Origin: Annona cherimola
Taxonomy: Eukaryota > Streptophyta > Magnoliopsida > Magnoliales > Annonaceae
Direction of reading: 5' to 3'
Length of the DNA: 64,000 bases
NCBI GenBank assembly: GCA_030490835.1
Contig: CM059971.1
Coordinates: forward strand, 98,174,595-98,238,594
Every line of letters begins with the position of its first letter. Within the stretch, counting starts at the first letter, position 1. Under the pieces are notes generated by a model. It was not told the DNA's origin, searched no databases, and worked only from the letters and a program-made list of their open reading frames with translations. Positions 25,902 to 37,759 of the stretch are shown one piece after another. The translations under genes were made by a program, and so were the position numbers.

Positions 25902-27824
25902 CTATGAAACGATCAATAAGATAATCTGTCCTGAAAAATTGAATGACTTTGCTGTTTCCCTGAGGCATCTGTTCTTCTCATCTCGGGACCAGTGCTGCAC
26001 AGGCAAAAGTTCACAACGGAATCCAACAGAACTAAAGTGAGAAATCTTCCACAATTGATTAAATACAAGTATCCAACAAAAAAGCAACTCCTGTAATGAC
26101 AGAACACAAAAATCCCTTACCTCTGCAAGCTTGTTCAGGTTCTCTCTAGTATTTTTCAGTAGCTCCTGCACATCTCCATCCCATTTACTAAACTCCATTT
26201 CCCTCCCTTCTAATAGTTGATCACAAACCTTTGGGAAAAAGAAAGGGAAGCTTGGCATTATATGACTGCACTGAGCAAAGAAAATGTCGCTGTTGGTTCA
26301 ATCAAGTAACAGCACAAAGTTACAAGTTTCATCCTGCTTCCACAAAGGATATGGCAAATGAATTCCTTTGTATCAACCACAAGGCACCATCTGCTTGCGC
26401 ACAATTTTGCCAAACCAAGTATGTAACTGAACTTATGCTCGCAAGTCCATCATCCAAGCCTAAATTTAATGTACACAAAGAAGTACACTAAACAAATATT
26501 TCGGCAATCTTTAACACGTTTAAAATTGCATTGCAGAAATACTAGTTTTCATGGTAAAAATATACATGTAGAAACAAGAATGCTAGATGGGATACCTGTT
26601 TCACGATCACCTGACCACCTGCTATATGTGCGAAGTAGATGTTATAGAAATGGCATAGGAAGAGAGGTGCACTCTTTGTCGCAAGTTTATTCAAATACTG
26701 AGTATAAGAAACTCCGGGAGAACTTGGTTCTGGAATCACAATGCCCTGCTGCCCAAACCACTCTAAGTCTCTTGAAAGTCTCTTAGATCTCTCCAATCCA
26801 GTATTTCTAAAGTAAGCATCTGTTTGAGAAGCACCAAGAGCATTCTTAGAACTGGGAAATGCTATATGCTTGGAAAAAGAATACAAAAGCCTCTGCATTA
26901 TTTCAACTTTCAAAGAGAAAGCAATTAAAATTAGTCAATGAATTCCAACTTTCAAATTTCAACTAGTAACAAAAAATTCTCAAACGGATGAGATAAAGTA
27001 AGCAAGGTTGTTACAACAGTTGGGACAGGCGTATGTCATATTTCCGCAGAGAAAAGCATTGCTATTATCTAAACCGAATTATCCGAGGAAGCCTGAGAAT
27101 AGCAACAGCAGGCAAAGAGCGGAGTAGCTCAAGCACTCCAGCAGTCCAGCTCCAAAAGCGTATCCATGGACTACTATTCCACAGTTTGGTTCGAAATGCA
27201 ACACCGAGCGGCAATTGTGCAAGAGAGAAGGTTAGAGATCTTACAAGCGACGTGGTCGGATTCCTCGATGATGTTCTCGAGGGTCTCAAACACGAGCTTG
27301 CTATCCACCAAGAACCTGAGAAACCCTTTAATGCTCGGCTGCCACGTCTCGGCATCCGACGGTTGTGATTCCTTTTCCTCCTCCTGCTTTGCTTCCTCTC
27401 CTTCACTGCTGCTGCCGCTGCTTTTTTCGTTTCTGAGTCTCATGGCCACGAAGCGCATCTCTTCGACAATGCCCTTGGATTCTCCCGGACATTCCCTCCT
27501 GTTTCTCTTCTTCTTCATCCTCTTCTTAACGCCGCCCGCTCCCGGAGCGGCATTTGTTGCTCTGGAAATGGGAGTTGGTGTTTTCGAGGATTCTGCTGCC
27601 GAAGATGGGAGATTGGAGCCGGCCACATCAGAGCAGAAAGAGAAGCGGAAGCTGCTCGGATTCTGGCGGCGGATGCTTGTTTGGGAATGTTCGGCGCCTT
27701 TCAGAGACAGAAGATGATGGAAATGAGAGGACGAGCTCTGTAACTTTTTTGGGTATGGATGACAGTGTAGCGCAAGCTCGAAAGAGGAATACGACGGTGT
27801 CGCTGGAGAACACAGCATTCTCAT
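25902..27824 (-). CDS. HO2: Plastid heme oxygenase-like protein, HO2 type
   Basis: Exons run 27824-27245, 26819-26596, 26228-26121 and 25994-25902. Introns are GT-AG and keep frame, giving 334 residues. The start shown (MRMLCSPATPSYSS) opens a Ser-rich, plastid-transit-like region; an upstream in-frame ATG at 27879-27881 would add 19 less transit-like residues. The core matches plant heme oxygenases: CPGESKGIVEEMRFVAMRL (112-130), the TGLER block, HFYNIYFAHIAGG, WDGDVQELLKNTRENLNKL and HWSRDEKNRCL. The residue after AMRL is Arg (131), where HO1-type enzymes have the heme-iron ligand His, and an acidic stretch follows (about 138-160). Both traits mark the HO2 class, which in Arabidopsis binds porphyrin but lacks normal heme-cleaving activity. 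The gene looks intact. Confidence 0.93.
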
Positions 27825-27909
27825 CTTTCGCTTCCCCTCCCAGCCTCTCTGTCTATCTTCTTCTCCAAGGTCCAAACCCAAAACCTAGCAATCACCGACT
27901 GTTCTGTTG

Positions 27910-27945
27910 TGGGCTCTGGCCCAATAAAGCTATGGAATGGGCTGG
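27910..27945. promoter_or_regulatory. Site II-like TGGGCY cluster upstream of HO2
   Basis: TGGGCT lies at 27910-27915, TGGGCC on the minus strand at 27918-27923, and TGGGCT again near 27939. All are within about 120 bases upstream of the HO2-like start codon. Site II elements of this form are common in plant promoters of housekeeping and organelle-protein genes. Function here is inferred. Confidence 0.35.
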
Positions 27946-28037
27946 CGCTGCTAATATTGTGATGACTTCCTCTAAAAATTAAAATAATCTATGGGCGTGT
28001 TTAACAATGAGTATAAAATGACACGTTAAAACTTTTC

Positions 28038-28333
28038 GGGCTGTGTTTGTTCGAGGTAAAAATATGTTAACCAAAACTTTTCAATCCAAAACTTTTCAAT
28101 CCAAAACTTTTCACTTTCTATAATTATTTTATTTTTAATTATTTTTTTACATATTCCTGTACAAACTATCCTACTTTTCAATCATTTCTACACAACTATC
28201 CATACAACTAATCTATCTATTTTAACTTTATTCTTTTTAATCTTCATCATTACCCCTATTATATTATATCTTTTTTTATTTATTTGACAACTTCTATCCT
28301 AAAAAATTTTCATCAAAAGTTTTATCCCTAACC
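28038..28333. mobile_element. Tourist-like MITE (inner, nested)
   Basis: A 296-bp copy with ends GGGCTGTGTTTG and CCAAACACACCC sits inside another copy of its own family. The flanks share only TC, so the target duplication is imperfect. Confidence 0.65.
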
Positions 28334-28566
28334 AAACACACCCTCAATCTAAAATTTTTCATTCTTCATAACTACTATATATTTTAATTATTTTTTCATA
28401 TTTTCCTATACAACTATCCTACTTTTCAATTATTTCTACACAATTACCTATACAACTATACTATCTATTTTAATTTTATCATTTTTACTCCTCATCATTA
28501 TTCCTATCATATCATATAATTTGACAATTTTTATTTTCCAAAATTTTTCATAAAAAATTTTATCCA

Positions 28567-28608
28567 TTCCCAAACGGGACGTTATCGCGATAACGTCCCT
28601 TCCCAAAC
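28567..28608. repeat. 24-bp perfect palindrome with 9-bp repeats
   Basis: Positions 28576-28599 are a perfect palindrome (GGGACGTTATCG followed by its exact reverse complement). It is flanked by identical 9-bp direct repeats TTCCCAAAC at 28567-28575 and 28600-28608. Removing the palindrome and one repeat restores a normal terminus for the Tourist-like element. Confidence 0.9.
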
Positions 28609-28617
28609 ACACCTTAT

Positions 28618-29765
28618 GTTTCTCTTGTCAGAGTTTTTTCAAGGGTTGGAAATTTTGTTTAAGCCACATCGACAAGGTAATCAATCCCATTTCTAAATCC
28701 AATGGCTTGTGGCTAATGGCTATAGCCATGAACAGACCTCAGGCGGCCAAGTCAGTTAAAGTGATTCAAATTTGAAAAATACTTTCATATGGTCTTTTTT
28801 CGTAATCACGGATGCAAAAAGCAGTTTTATATTTTAGGCCTTGTATCGCCAAAGACGCTGCAAAAAAGACGCTATCGAGGGGTTATTTGATTGTGCTGGT
28901 GCTTCAGGGCTGATGGTTGATAGCCAGCTTGAGCTGTGTTAAGCAATTGAACTAAAATTAGTAAACACTGTTTGATACATCTAACATTAAGTTATTGAAA
29001 TTTATTAAATTAATTAGATTGAATTAACTATACTTAATAACAAAATTTTGTTGCAACTAACTCGAACATGAAGAAATTTTAAGTAAGAAATTATAAAAAT
29101 CTCTGGCGGCCGGACGCTCAAGTTCGGGCATATGAACTGAAAGGCAATTCTGTTGAACGACTGAGTCGGATGTTTGTAATTATTTTTTACTAGGCTTGTT
29201 AACCTTGCTTGTCAAATTTAATTAGTTGGTGATGTTCGTTGCTTACCAGTGCAAACGAAATTCAAAAGGAGAAAACAATAAGTAAACAATGATCATGTTA
29301 TTGTCACATTTAGACCAGAACTTAGGCCTTGAATCGAACAAATCTATAATTCTATATATGTAAAGTAGACCTATTTTTGTCGAAAGTGAATGCGAAGAAG
29401 TTATTCTACTGTGAAGCGCATGACAGTACTCCACATTGTTCATGGGTAAATTGTAGGTTGGAAGAGCATGAATTCGTTGGACAACAGAGGTATCCAATTT
29501 CAACTGATTTGCTGTCCACATATTGCAGGTGAAATACGACAGTCAAAAGATTTTCTACTGTCAGACATAAGCATCAGCACATCTACGGCCCCCACCTTCT
29601 TTTTCTGCTAATAAATTTGTAAACAAAGACTTCCAAAGGAAGACCAAGGAATTCAACCTCAGTCATGGAGGTGTAGCTGCTAATAATCCAACAGTTCTAG
29701 CCTTTCAACCGCAAGTCTTCTTCCGGAGAAGTCAAAGATTTTTAACTATTAATTTGTAATGGTTG
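28618..29765. other. Intergenic, no gene seen
   Basis: AT-rich spacer. A minus-strand frame at 29243-29521 shows no recognisable family. Confidence 0.5.
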
Positions 29766-30619
29766 TAGTGGTGCAACTTAGGTCGATTAAATTTAAATCA
29801 AGGTGAGTTTATCTTTGTTCTATTTTCAAAAACTCATATTCTATTCCATTTTAGATTGGATCTATTCTAAACCTTCTATTCCATTTTAGATTGGATCTGT
29901 TCTAAACCTATCCTACACAATTTTTTAAGGTTGATTGAGTCTGATTCTGATTTCAAATCGGTTCTTTATATTAGCATTCATATTATATTTTAAAATCATA
30001 ATCTTAATATAAATTTTACTTAAAATTTTATAATCAATATGATAATGATATAATTTTAAAATGAATTTATTAGAGATGTGCTTGAATAATCACAGAATTT
30101 TTAAAGCTAAAAGTTTTCAATCTAAGACTTTGAACTCTCCATAAATATCTTATTTTTATTATTTTTCACATTTTTCTATATAACTATCATACTTTTCAAC
30201 CATTTTTACATAACTACTACTATAACTAACTTATTTATTTTAACTTTATTATCTTTACTCTTAATCATTATCTTTATCATATCACATAAATTTATACTAT
30301 TTTAAAAAATTTTGTACCAAAAACTTTTCATACAAAAGTTTTATTACATGCCAAGTACACCCTAGATATACTAAATAATAATTAAACAAATATTTATATT
30401 TTAAGAAATATATTTTATATCTTCGAAAATTTAATATATTTCATAAAAGAGATGTTGAATTTATATTAGTAATTTAGATCGATTCTGGGTATCTGGACCT
30501 TGAAATCTATCCTACTTTAATTACACCAAGTTTTTTTTTTATTATTTGGAAGCTCCCAACGTCATTTTAGGATACCCGAGTGGCCAATACATGAGTACCG
30601 TACCCTAGTTACACCCCTA
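29766..30619. mobile_element. hAT-like MITE with nested Tourist-like copy
   Basis: Left end TAGTGGTGCAACTTAGG; right end on the minus strand TAGGGGTGTAACTAGGG. Flanks AATGGTTG (29758-29765) and AAAAGTTG (30620-30627) match at 6 of 8 positions, as expected for an old 8-bp duplication. The 854-bp span includes a 289-bp Tourist-like insertion. Confidence 0.65.
30074..30362. mobile_element. Tourist-like MITE nested in hAT-like MITE
   Basis: Ends AGATGTGCTTGA and CCAAGTACACCC; TAG on both sides (30071-30073 and 30363-30365). The internal TTATTTATTTTAACTTTATT block identifies the family. Confidence 0.7.
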
Positions 30620-30627
30620 AAAAGTTG

Positions 30628-31835
30628 TGCTCCCTTCTATACTTTTCATTTTCCTTTTATTTTCATATGAGTCCATATATAATCTTTATATATATATATA
30701 TATTAAATTTAACATTTTAAGTTTATATATTTTTTACAATTTCAAAAGTTGATAGATTTTAGGTGAAAATGATCATTTTTAGAAATTATAAAAAACAAAA
30801 AAATGATAAAATTTGGTATATATTTATTAATTTTCGGCTTCCCAAGCTCTTAATTCCTAGCATAAATTTCTCAGGTTCCTAGGATAGATATCTTAGGATT
30901 AATGTGTATCTGTATGTGTGTATATATTATGTGATGTGCGCATATATTAAGATTTTACAAATACTCACTACTAATATATAATACTTGCCTGAGCACTTGC
31001 CTTAAGGCAGTTGGTGGCTCACCGGGTTCTGTTGCTCCTGCAACTAGGATTGAATCCCGTTGACTGCGCTGCATGCCATTGAGCAATGCTCTGGACCCTA
31101 AAAAAAATATAGTACTTACTAGTCCACTTAGTTTTTAAAATTTAATTGACCTTCTTTTTTATGTGAATAATGACTATTGCTCCAATTTAAGATCAAAATC
31201 AAGGTCTTACTTATACCCGCATTTGTCAAACTAATTTGGCTTATTAGGAGTGCCTTGGGTGACTAATTGGCCTAACCTTAATTTGCTCTTGACTTGAAAT
31301 CAAGATAAGACATTAATCGGAGATGTATCGTCAGTAGACGTGGTCAGAAGAACTTAGAAGCTCTCGTGAATACTGGTCAAACAAGCCTTGTTGAAAAAAC
31401 TAGTTTCCAAATGAATTTAGAAAGGGGAAACTTCAAAGCCCTAGAAAACCAAGGAAATAATGAAGAAGCTCTCATAAGGTAGGGATCTCCATTTCTTCCT
31501 TATTTCTCTTCTATGATATCATGCATTCTTCTGCATCATTACTTAATTCTGCAGGCAACCCATATTCGACCTGCTTCAATTCGCAGCACTAATCTTGGTT
31601 AATCAATCACAAGTTTGCTAGAATACTTCTCTCCTAATAACGAAAATTGACCTTTTAATTTTAGTCTATATAGCATTATCCCACAATGTTCCTCGAGTTG
31701 CATCCCAGTCACAACTCTATTTTCTTGCCATGCTCTCCCTCAAACAATACTATTAAAATGGGATTCAGAAAGGATTTGATTTTTCAATGAAAGCAAGAAA
31801 AACTTGAAATTCTCGCCCTTCTTCACTCAACTTCC
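30628..31835. other. Intergenic, no gene seen
   Basis: AT-rich, with a (TA)n run near 30690-30702 and part of a foldback-like element at about 30700-30835 (AATGATAAAATTTGGTATAT). No coding region is recognised. Confidence 0.45.
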
Positions 31836-31839
31836 ATTT

Positions 31840-34500
31840 CCACTTCCATTATTCTCATCCCAAAAATGAAGGGGGCATGCAAGGTAGAGGAATTCAAACT
31901 GATAAGTCTATGCAATGTGATCTACAAGATACTTGAAAAAGTTTTGGCAAACAGGCTAAAGATTTACCTCAAATCAATTATCTCCATATAACAAAGTGCC
32001 TTCGTCTTAGGTCGACTCATCACCAATAACATGCTTATTGCCCATGAAGCCATCCATCACTTGAGGAAGCGAAGGAGGAAAACAATGGACATGATCATCA
32101 AATTAGACATGTCAAAAGCTTAAGACCGTGTGGAGTGGATCTACCTTGTGGAGGTGATAGAGAAAATGAATTTTAAAGATAAATGGGTCACGTGGATCAA
32201 AAATGCATTTGCACGGTTACCTACAAGGTAAATGTGAATGGAACAAAGGCCCAGGAGATCATACCTGAGAGGGGATTGAGACAAGGTGGACCCTATCACC
32301 TTATCTCTTCCTACTGTATTCGTAAGGCCTTTTTGCAATGATAAATGAATGGAACAGTTAGAAGTTGATTACGGGTTTGAAAATATCCTTGGGAGGCCCT
32401 TGTATATCACATCTATTTTTTACAGATGATGCCCTTCTCTTCATCAGAGCTACTAAACAAGAAGTCATCCATCTAAAGCACATTCTAAAAGCATATAGTG
32501 AAGGCTCGGGTCAGGTGTTAAACATTAGCAAAACAGTGTTGTTTTCAGTGCGAACACCGATAGTGAAATAAGACGACAAGTGCAAGTGTGGCTTGAAACC
32601 CAGGGAAGAGAGATTGGCCAATATCTGGGTTTCCCTATTTGGCTAGGAAGATCGAAGTAGGCAGTTTTCAAGGGATTGAAGGAGAAGATCTAGAGAAAGT
32701 TACAAGGATGGACAGAAAGGCTACTTTCAGCAGGAGGGAAGTACTCATAAAGGCGGTGACTCTCCCAATCCCAACATACACTATGGGTTTGTTTATTCTC
32801 CCAAAAAGCTTCTACAAGGAGATTGATAGTATGCTAAGCAGGTTCTGGTGGGGCAAAAATGAAGAAAGAAGGAAAATCAATTGGGTGACTTGGAACAACA
32901 TAAGTAAACCAAAGACTGAAGGAGGTATGGGCTTCAGGGATCTCATGGTTTTCAAGTATGCCCTTCTATCAAAGCAATTCTAGCACCTTACTCAGAACCA
33001 AAACTCTTTGTGTTTCAATGTGTTGAAAGGTAAATACTTCCTAAAGAACAATATATGGGACAACAAAGCAAATAGTTGGGATTCATTCACATGAAAGTGT
33101 ATCCAGAAGGTAAAGCAAGTCATTGTAGATGGGGGAAGATGGCAAGTGGGCGATGGAAAAGTATCCACTTCTTTAAAGATAACCAGTTGGATATTAAAAT
33201 TCAGAAATCAAGTCCCCTTCCAAAGCAAGTTATTGATGAAGCACTGGTCTTTCAGTTCATCAACCAACACACAAATTCCTGAGATAAAGACCAAATTCTA
33301 GTTATGGCGGGGGAAAGAGTCTGGAGATAAATTAACTAAATACCTACCCCCTAAGGGGTACAGAAGACAACTGATTTTGGACTAAGGAAGCAGATGACAA
33401 CTTTTCAGTGAAATTTGCATACAAGATACTCAAAACTAACCTTTTCTGTTTTGTTGCACAATAGAGGCATAGAAGGAGACGTAGGAATCCTCACTTCCAA
33501 TAAACAAACTTCTGAAGAAATTGTGGAAAACGAAGCTACCAAGTAAAGTAAAAGTTTTCGACTGGAGGCTGATCATGGATGCTCTACCAATGAAATCAAA
33601 CCTCTGACAAAGGGGACTAGAGATAGATCCAGTTTGTTTGTTGTGTAAGAAGAAACCAGAGGGTGTCTGTCATCTGTTTGGCTTATGTGATGCAATTCTA
33701 CCAGTTAGAAGAATTTTGGTGAAGGACTGTAATGTGTGGATTCCCAAAAAAGCTACTTTATGTATCTTTCACTTCCTTTTATCATCTAAGAAGGAAAATA
33801 GGTTTGAATTCTATATTCTGTTTTGATGGCAAGTTTGGTTCTTAAGGAACAAATGCAGAGAACCCAGAGCTCAAATCGATTTGGGAGACATAAATGAGTG
33901 GTGCTGGGCTTATTTGGAATCTATGGAGAAGACACACTTGCTGTCTAGAGGCAGCTCTATAGACAAACCTTTGATCCCACAATGGAAAAGATCATTGAAG
34001 GCCTTTACAAGATTAACGTAGATGGGAGGTGATTGACCACAGGAAATTGTATCGGCTTTGGTTCTGTGTTGAGAGATTTTGAAGGCAGGTTTATGGCAGC
34101 AAAAGGGAGGAAAATAGATGGGCTCCTAGATGTAATTGATATGGAAGTCAAAGCATTTTTAGGGGAATTATGTGGGCTACTGAATTAGGTTTTCAACACA
34201 TTGTGTTGGAGACAGACTCCCTCATTTTGAGGGAATTTTTTATTTTTAACAGCTCTATATTATCACTTGTAGTCGTGGTGATCCAGGAAATCAAGAAAGT
34301 TGCTAAAATGTTTTGCTCTGTCAATTTTCAGCATGTTCTCAGAACAGGAAATTTGTGTGCTCATGCTATTGTAGACTTTTTTGTTAAATCATGTAAATCC
34401 CAATGGTACTCGTGGGGAAACCCATCAAACTGCATTGTACATCCAATTTCTTTGGATCTTTTGTATAGCTCTCTGTAATGGAAATATAGCTACCTTTTTT
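31840..34500 (+). mobile_element. Decayed L1-type LINE
   Basis: A plus-strand LINE remnant starts inside the reverse transcriptase near 31840 (ISLCNVIYKILEKVLANRLK at about 31905). RT landmarks follow: FVLGRLITNNMLIAHEAIHHL, DMSKA, RGLRQGG, and FTDDALLFIRA at about 32415, where the catalytic Ala of FADD is Thr. The linker (INWVTWNNISKPKTEGGMGF, near 32880), zf-RVT (LCKKKPEGVCHLFGLC, near 33640) and RNase H (VLETDS, near 34205) are all recognisable. Many stops and frameshifts break it up. The 3' end lies near the A-rich stretch at about 34500. It is clearly older than the LINE at 15.1-17.4 kb. Confidence 0.85.
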
Positions 34501-34576
34501 TAAAAAAAGAATAGACTCCAAACACAAATACAATGGCTAGCGGTGTACATTCGCCCTTAAAACTCTAACAAATTTA

Positions 34577-34822
34577 GGCGCTTGTCACGAGAAGTGATAA
34601 AAAAATTTTAGTATAAAAAATTTTTGAAGAAAGAAAAAACAATATGATATAATAGAGATAATAATGAAAAATAAAGATAATAAAATTAATATAGATAGAT
34701 TAGATGTATGGATAGGGAGATAGAAATAACTAAAAATTAGGATAATTGTATAGAAAAAAGTGAAAAATAATTAAAGAATGAACAGTTGTAATTTGAAATA
34801 TTCTTGGTACAAAAAACACCCC
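34577..34822. mobile_element. Tourist-like MITE, degenerate
   Basis: The internal ATATAATAGAGATAATAATG and AAAAATTAGGATAATTGTAT blocks and the right end AAAACACCCCG fit the family. Termini are eroded. Confidence 0.55.
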
Positions 34823-35485
34823 GTAATTATTTTGAACTAAACAAACCTCTTTAAACTTGAAAACTACAACTAGTCAGCATGGAAAGCAAAGCAGTGTCAG
34901 GCTATCGGCCTTTAAGGAAGTCAACGAAACGCTTCATCATCACAACTGCTTTCTCGCAGCCAGGATCGAACAGGTGGAACACATGGCCCTCGCCCTCCAT
35001 CTTGAAAATCACAGCTTCCCTAGTCCATCCACTGGACACCACCGTTAGTTGGTAAAGCTGATCTCGATCTCTCAAAGCGTCTTTCCCTGCCACAAATGTG
35101 AGTACTCTTTTGCACCTCAGGCCTAAGAAGCTCGGAGCCGCAGCAGCCATGGGGTTGATAAGTGGGTTGTCCAGGCCAGTTGTAGAAGGACAAGAAAGCA
35201 TCCACACCCTCTTCATTAAATCCTTATCAACCGAATTCATCTCATCGTCAATCGGCTTTGCACCCTAAAAGTAAGGGTGAATCAAAATTGCACCATGTAA
35301 CTTCACTCCGTTACCCAATTCATCAGTCCCAGCACACAATGATACGTTGTGGGTGATGTTGTCGCCTGCGCTATCGCCCGCTATGAAGACTTGGTCGAAG
35401 TTGCTATGGTCTCTGAGCCAAGGTTCAGGTCCTCCATTGGCATGCGAGGCGGTCCACTGAAGAGCTGTCCAAGCATCATCACATG

Positions 35486-35923
35486 TGTTAGGTTTGTCTT
35501 GTATTCTGCTTGGATTAGGATTGCATATTTTGCGCAATTTAGTTATGTGAGACTGGGATTGTGTATTGGTATGGCGTAAGAGTCATAAGAATTCTATTTA
35601 TAGGCGGATTAATTAGAGATTCAGTGGACCCTTGAGAGGTGTCCCGTTGGGATGTGAGAGAGGGGGTTATCAAAGTTTTCTTGTTTAGGGTATGTGTGAG
35701 ATATCTAGAGAATATGTGTGAGATATTCTATGTGTATCTCTGTAACTTGTTTATTCTAGTGGATTGGTATCTCTCTATCGTAGTTTTTTCTTCTTAGTTT
35801 AAAGGTTTTTCACGTAAATCTCGGTGTCTTATTGTGTTTGATCTTGTTATTATTTCTTTGATCCTATTTTATTGTGTGTGCTTCTGCTATGATCCGTATC
35901 TACCCAAATCACGTTTCCTAATA
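35486..35923. repeat. Left LTR of the CXE-splitting element
   Basis: Begins TGTTAGGTTTGTC and ends CGTTTCCTAATA. It is collinear over its whole length with the repeat at 36908-37345. Confidence 0.85.
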
Positions 35924-36907
35924 AGTGATATTAAAGGTATGATGATAGATTTGTGATTCGGGAAGAGGATGAATTGTTGGGTCAATGTTTTGTGGAAGGC
36001 AAGATGATAGTCGGATCGGAGGTGGTCGGTGGTGGTGTGCGTAGTGCAGGCGTGCGACGATAAAAGCAGGCCGGATTTGGGGGAGACGATTTGCGGTAGG
36101 CAGTGTGGATGCCGGAGGAAGATGCCGGGCAGACGATCAGCGATGGTGGGAGACGCGTTCTGCTAGTGGATGGTGGTATTGAGTGGCTGTTGTGAAGGAT
36201 ATGCGGCACATAAGAAGATGCTGTGTGTGGTTACGTTCCAAGATAAAGATGAGTTTTCTCTTGGAAGAAGGAAGAAGAAACGTGATGGAGAAGCATCTGA
36301 CATTTTTTCTTTTGGTAAAAGATGATGCGACACATTAGTAAGGTGCTCTGGACGAAATGATGACGTCTGTTTGGGCAGATTTTGCTTCGATTATGTGGGA
36401 TCTGATAGGTGGTTCAGATTAAGGTGGAGTAAATAGACTTTACGGAGGTACAAATGTTTTGCACTGATGTGGAGATCTAGGTGAGATGAGGTGTTGTGCT
36501 TTTTGTGGGCAGTGTAGATCAAGAGGATGCTACATTGTTGGACGTGGTCAGGTTGGATCACGTAGATCAATGTTGATCAGGAGGAATCAAGTTCGATCTA
36601 TTTTGAAGCAATAACTCATGAGCAGATCTTTTGATGATCTATGATTGTGCTAATGCTAAGGATGTATGAAGAGTGCATGGAGATAAACTGAGTTTTCCTA
36701 AATTCAGTAATGGGCGGTGACTTTGAGATCCTGAGAATGCGTTGGCATTGGATCGTGGAAAGCCTGAGGAATCCTGAGAATGCAATGGCTTTAGAAAATG
36801 GAATGCAGTTCATGTTGTTTGTAGCTGATGCATGATCGAGTGCAAGGTTGATACCATGATGCAGACTGAAGCATGATATACGCAGAATTCAAGTCAAGGT
36901 GGAGATT

Positions 36908-37345
36908 TATTTGGTTTGTCTTGTATTCTGCTCGGATTAGGATTGCGTATCTTACATAGTTTAGTTGTGTGAGACTGGTATTGAGTATTAGTATTGCGTA
37001 AAAGTCATAAGAATTCTATTTATAGGCGGATTAGTTAGGGATTCAGTGGAACCTTGAGAGGTGTTCTGTTGGGACACGAGAGAGGGGGTTATCAGAGTAT
37101 TTTGCTTAGGGTGTGTGTGAGGCATCTAGAGAATATGTGTGAGGTATTCTATGTTCATCTCTGTAACCTATTTATTCTAGTGGATTAATATATCTTTCCT
37201 GTGGTTTTTTCTTTCTTGGTTTGAAGGTTTTTCACGTAAATCTTGGTGTCTTCTTGTGTTTGATCTTATTATTATTTCTTTGATCCTATTTTATTGTGTG
37301 TGCTTCCGCTGTGATCCATATCTACTCGAATCACGTTTCCTAACA
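36908..37345. repeat. Right LTR of the CXE-splitting element
   Basis: Begins TATTTGGTTTGTC (decayed from TGTTAGG) and ends CGTTTCCTAACA, immediately next to the CXE coding sequence. Confidence 0.85.
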
Positions 37346-37759
37346 ATACGCGGCAGGGAGAGGGTGCTCAGGAACACGCTTGTAGTGGACAAACACTGCA
37401 ATCACATTAGAACCTGCAACTAAGGAATTGAGATATGAATGGTACAAGGGCGAAAAGGGGGACTCGATGATGAAGCCGCCTTTGTGATAGTAAAGAAGAA
37501 TTGAGAATTTCCGAATCGGGTAGGCAAGATCGAGCTTGGGGAGATAGAGAGGAGCTGAGATGCCTAATTTTGGGGCGATCTCCACGTCTTTGGATGAGAC
37601 ATCGGTCCTGGGATCGATGGATAAGGGCACGGTTTCGGTGCCTCGAAGTCGCTCCACACGCCTGTCTCTGTACGTACAAAGTAGAGGAAGTAATTCGAGT
37701 GAAAGCTCGTCAGTAGAAGCCCTCCAAAGACGGGAAACAATGAAGAAACAATAGGAGGA

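Larger units (their letters stand above)
27993..28614. mobile_element. Tourist-like MITE (outer, split)
   Basis: Left end GGGCGTGTTTAAC; right end CCCAAACACACCT; TAT on both sides (27990-27992 and 28615-28617). The element is interrupted after AAAACTTTTC at 28037 by a second copy of the same family, and resumes with TCAATCTAAAATTTTTC at 28334. A palindrome with direct repeats interrupts its right end. Confidence 0.65.
35486..37345. mobile_element. Non-autonomous LTR retrotransposon (TRIM/LARD-like)
   Basis: Two direct LTRs of 438 bases each (35486-35923 and 36908-37345) enclose 984 bases with no gag or pol. LTRs begin TGTTAGG and end CCTAACA, with decay at the inner edges. A degenerate primer-binding-like TGATATTAAAG follows the left LTR. 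A purine-rich CAAGGTGGAGATT precedes the right LTR, as in Copia elements. The flanks ACATG (35481-35485) and ATACG (37346-37350) differ by two transitions, consistent with an old 5-bp duplication. The LTRs differ at many positions, so the insertion is not recent. Confidence 0.85.
34902..37715 (-). pseudogene. Carboxylesterase (CXE) pseudogene split by LTR element
   Basis: An alpha/beta-hydrolase of the plant CXE family, read from about 37715 down to 34902. The 5' part (about 37700-37346) has ELLPLLCTY, RRVERLRGTE and VPLSIDPRTDVSSKDVEIAP. Its oxyanion motif is YYHKGGF, where the family has HGGG. It reaches PAAY at the insertion point. The 3' part resumes at about 35485 with DDAWTALQW, then the nucleophile motif GDSAG, AGKDALRDRD and GHVFHLF. 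An in-frame TAG at 35265-35267 sits where the family has Trp (HPYF-W-G). No ATG lies at the expected start. Three lesions are therefore visible: the LTR insertion, the nonsense codon and the lost start. It is the third member of the local minus-strand CXE group. Confidence 0.9.
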
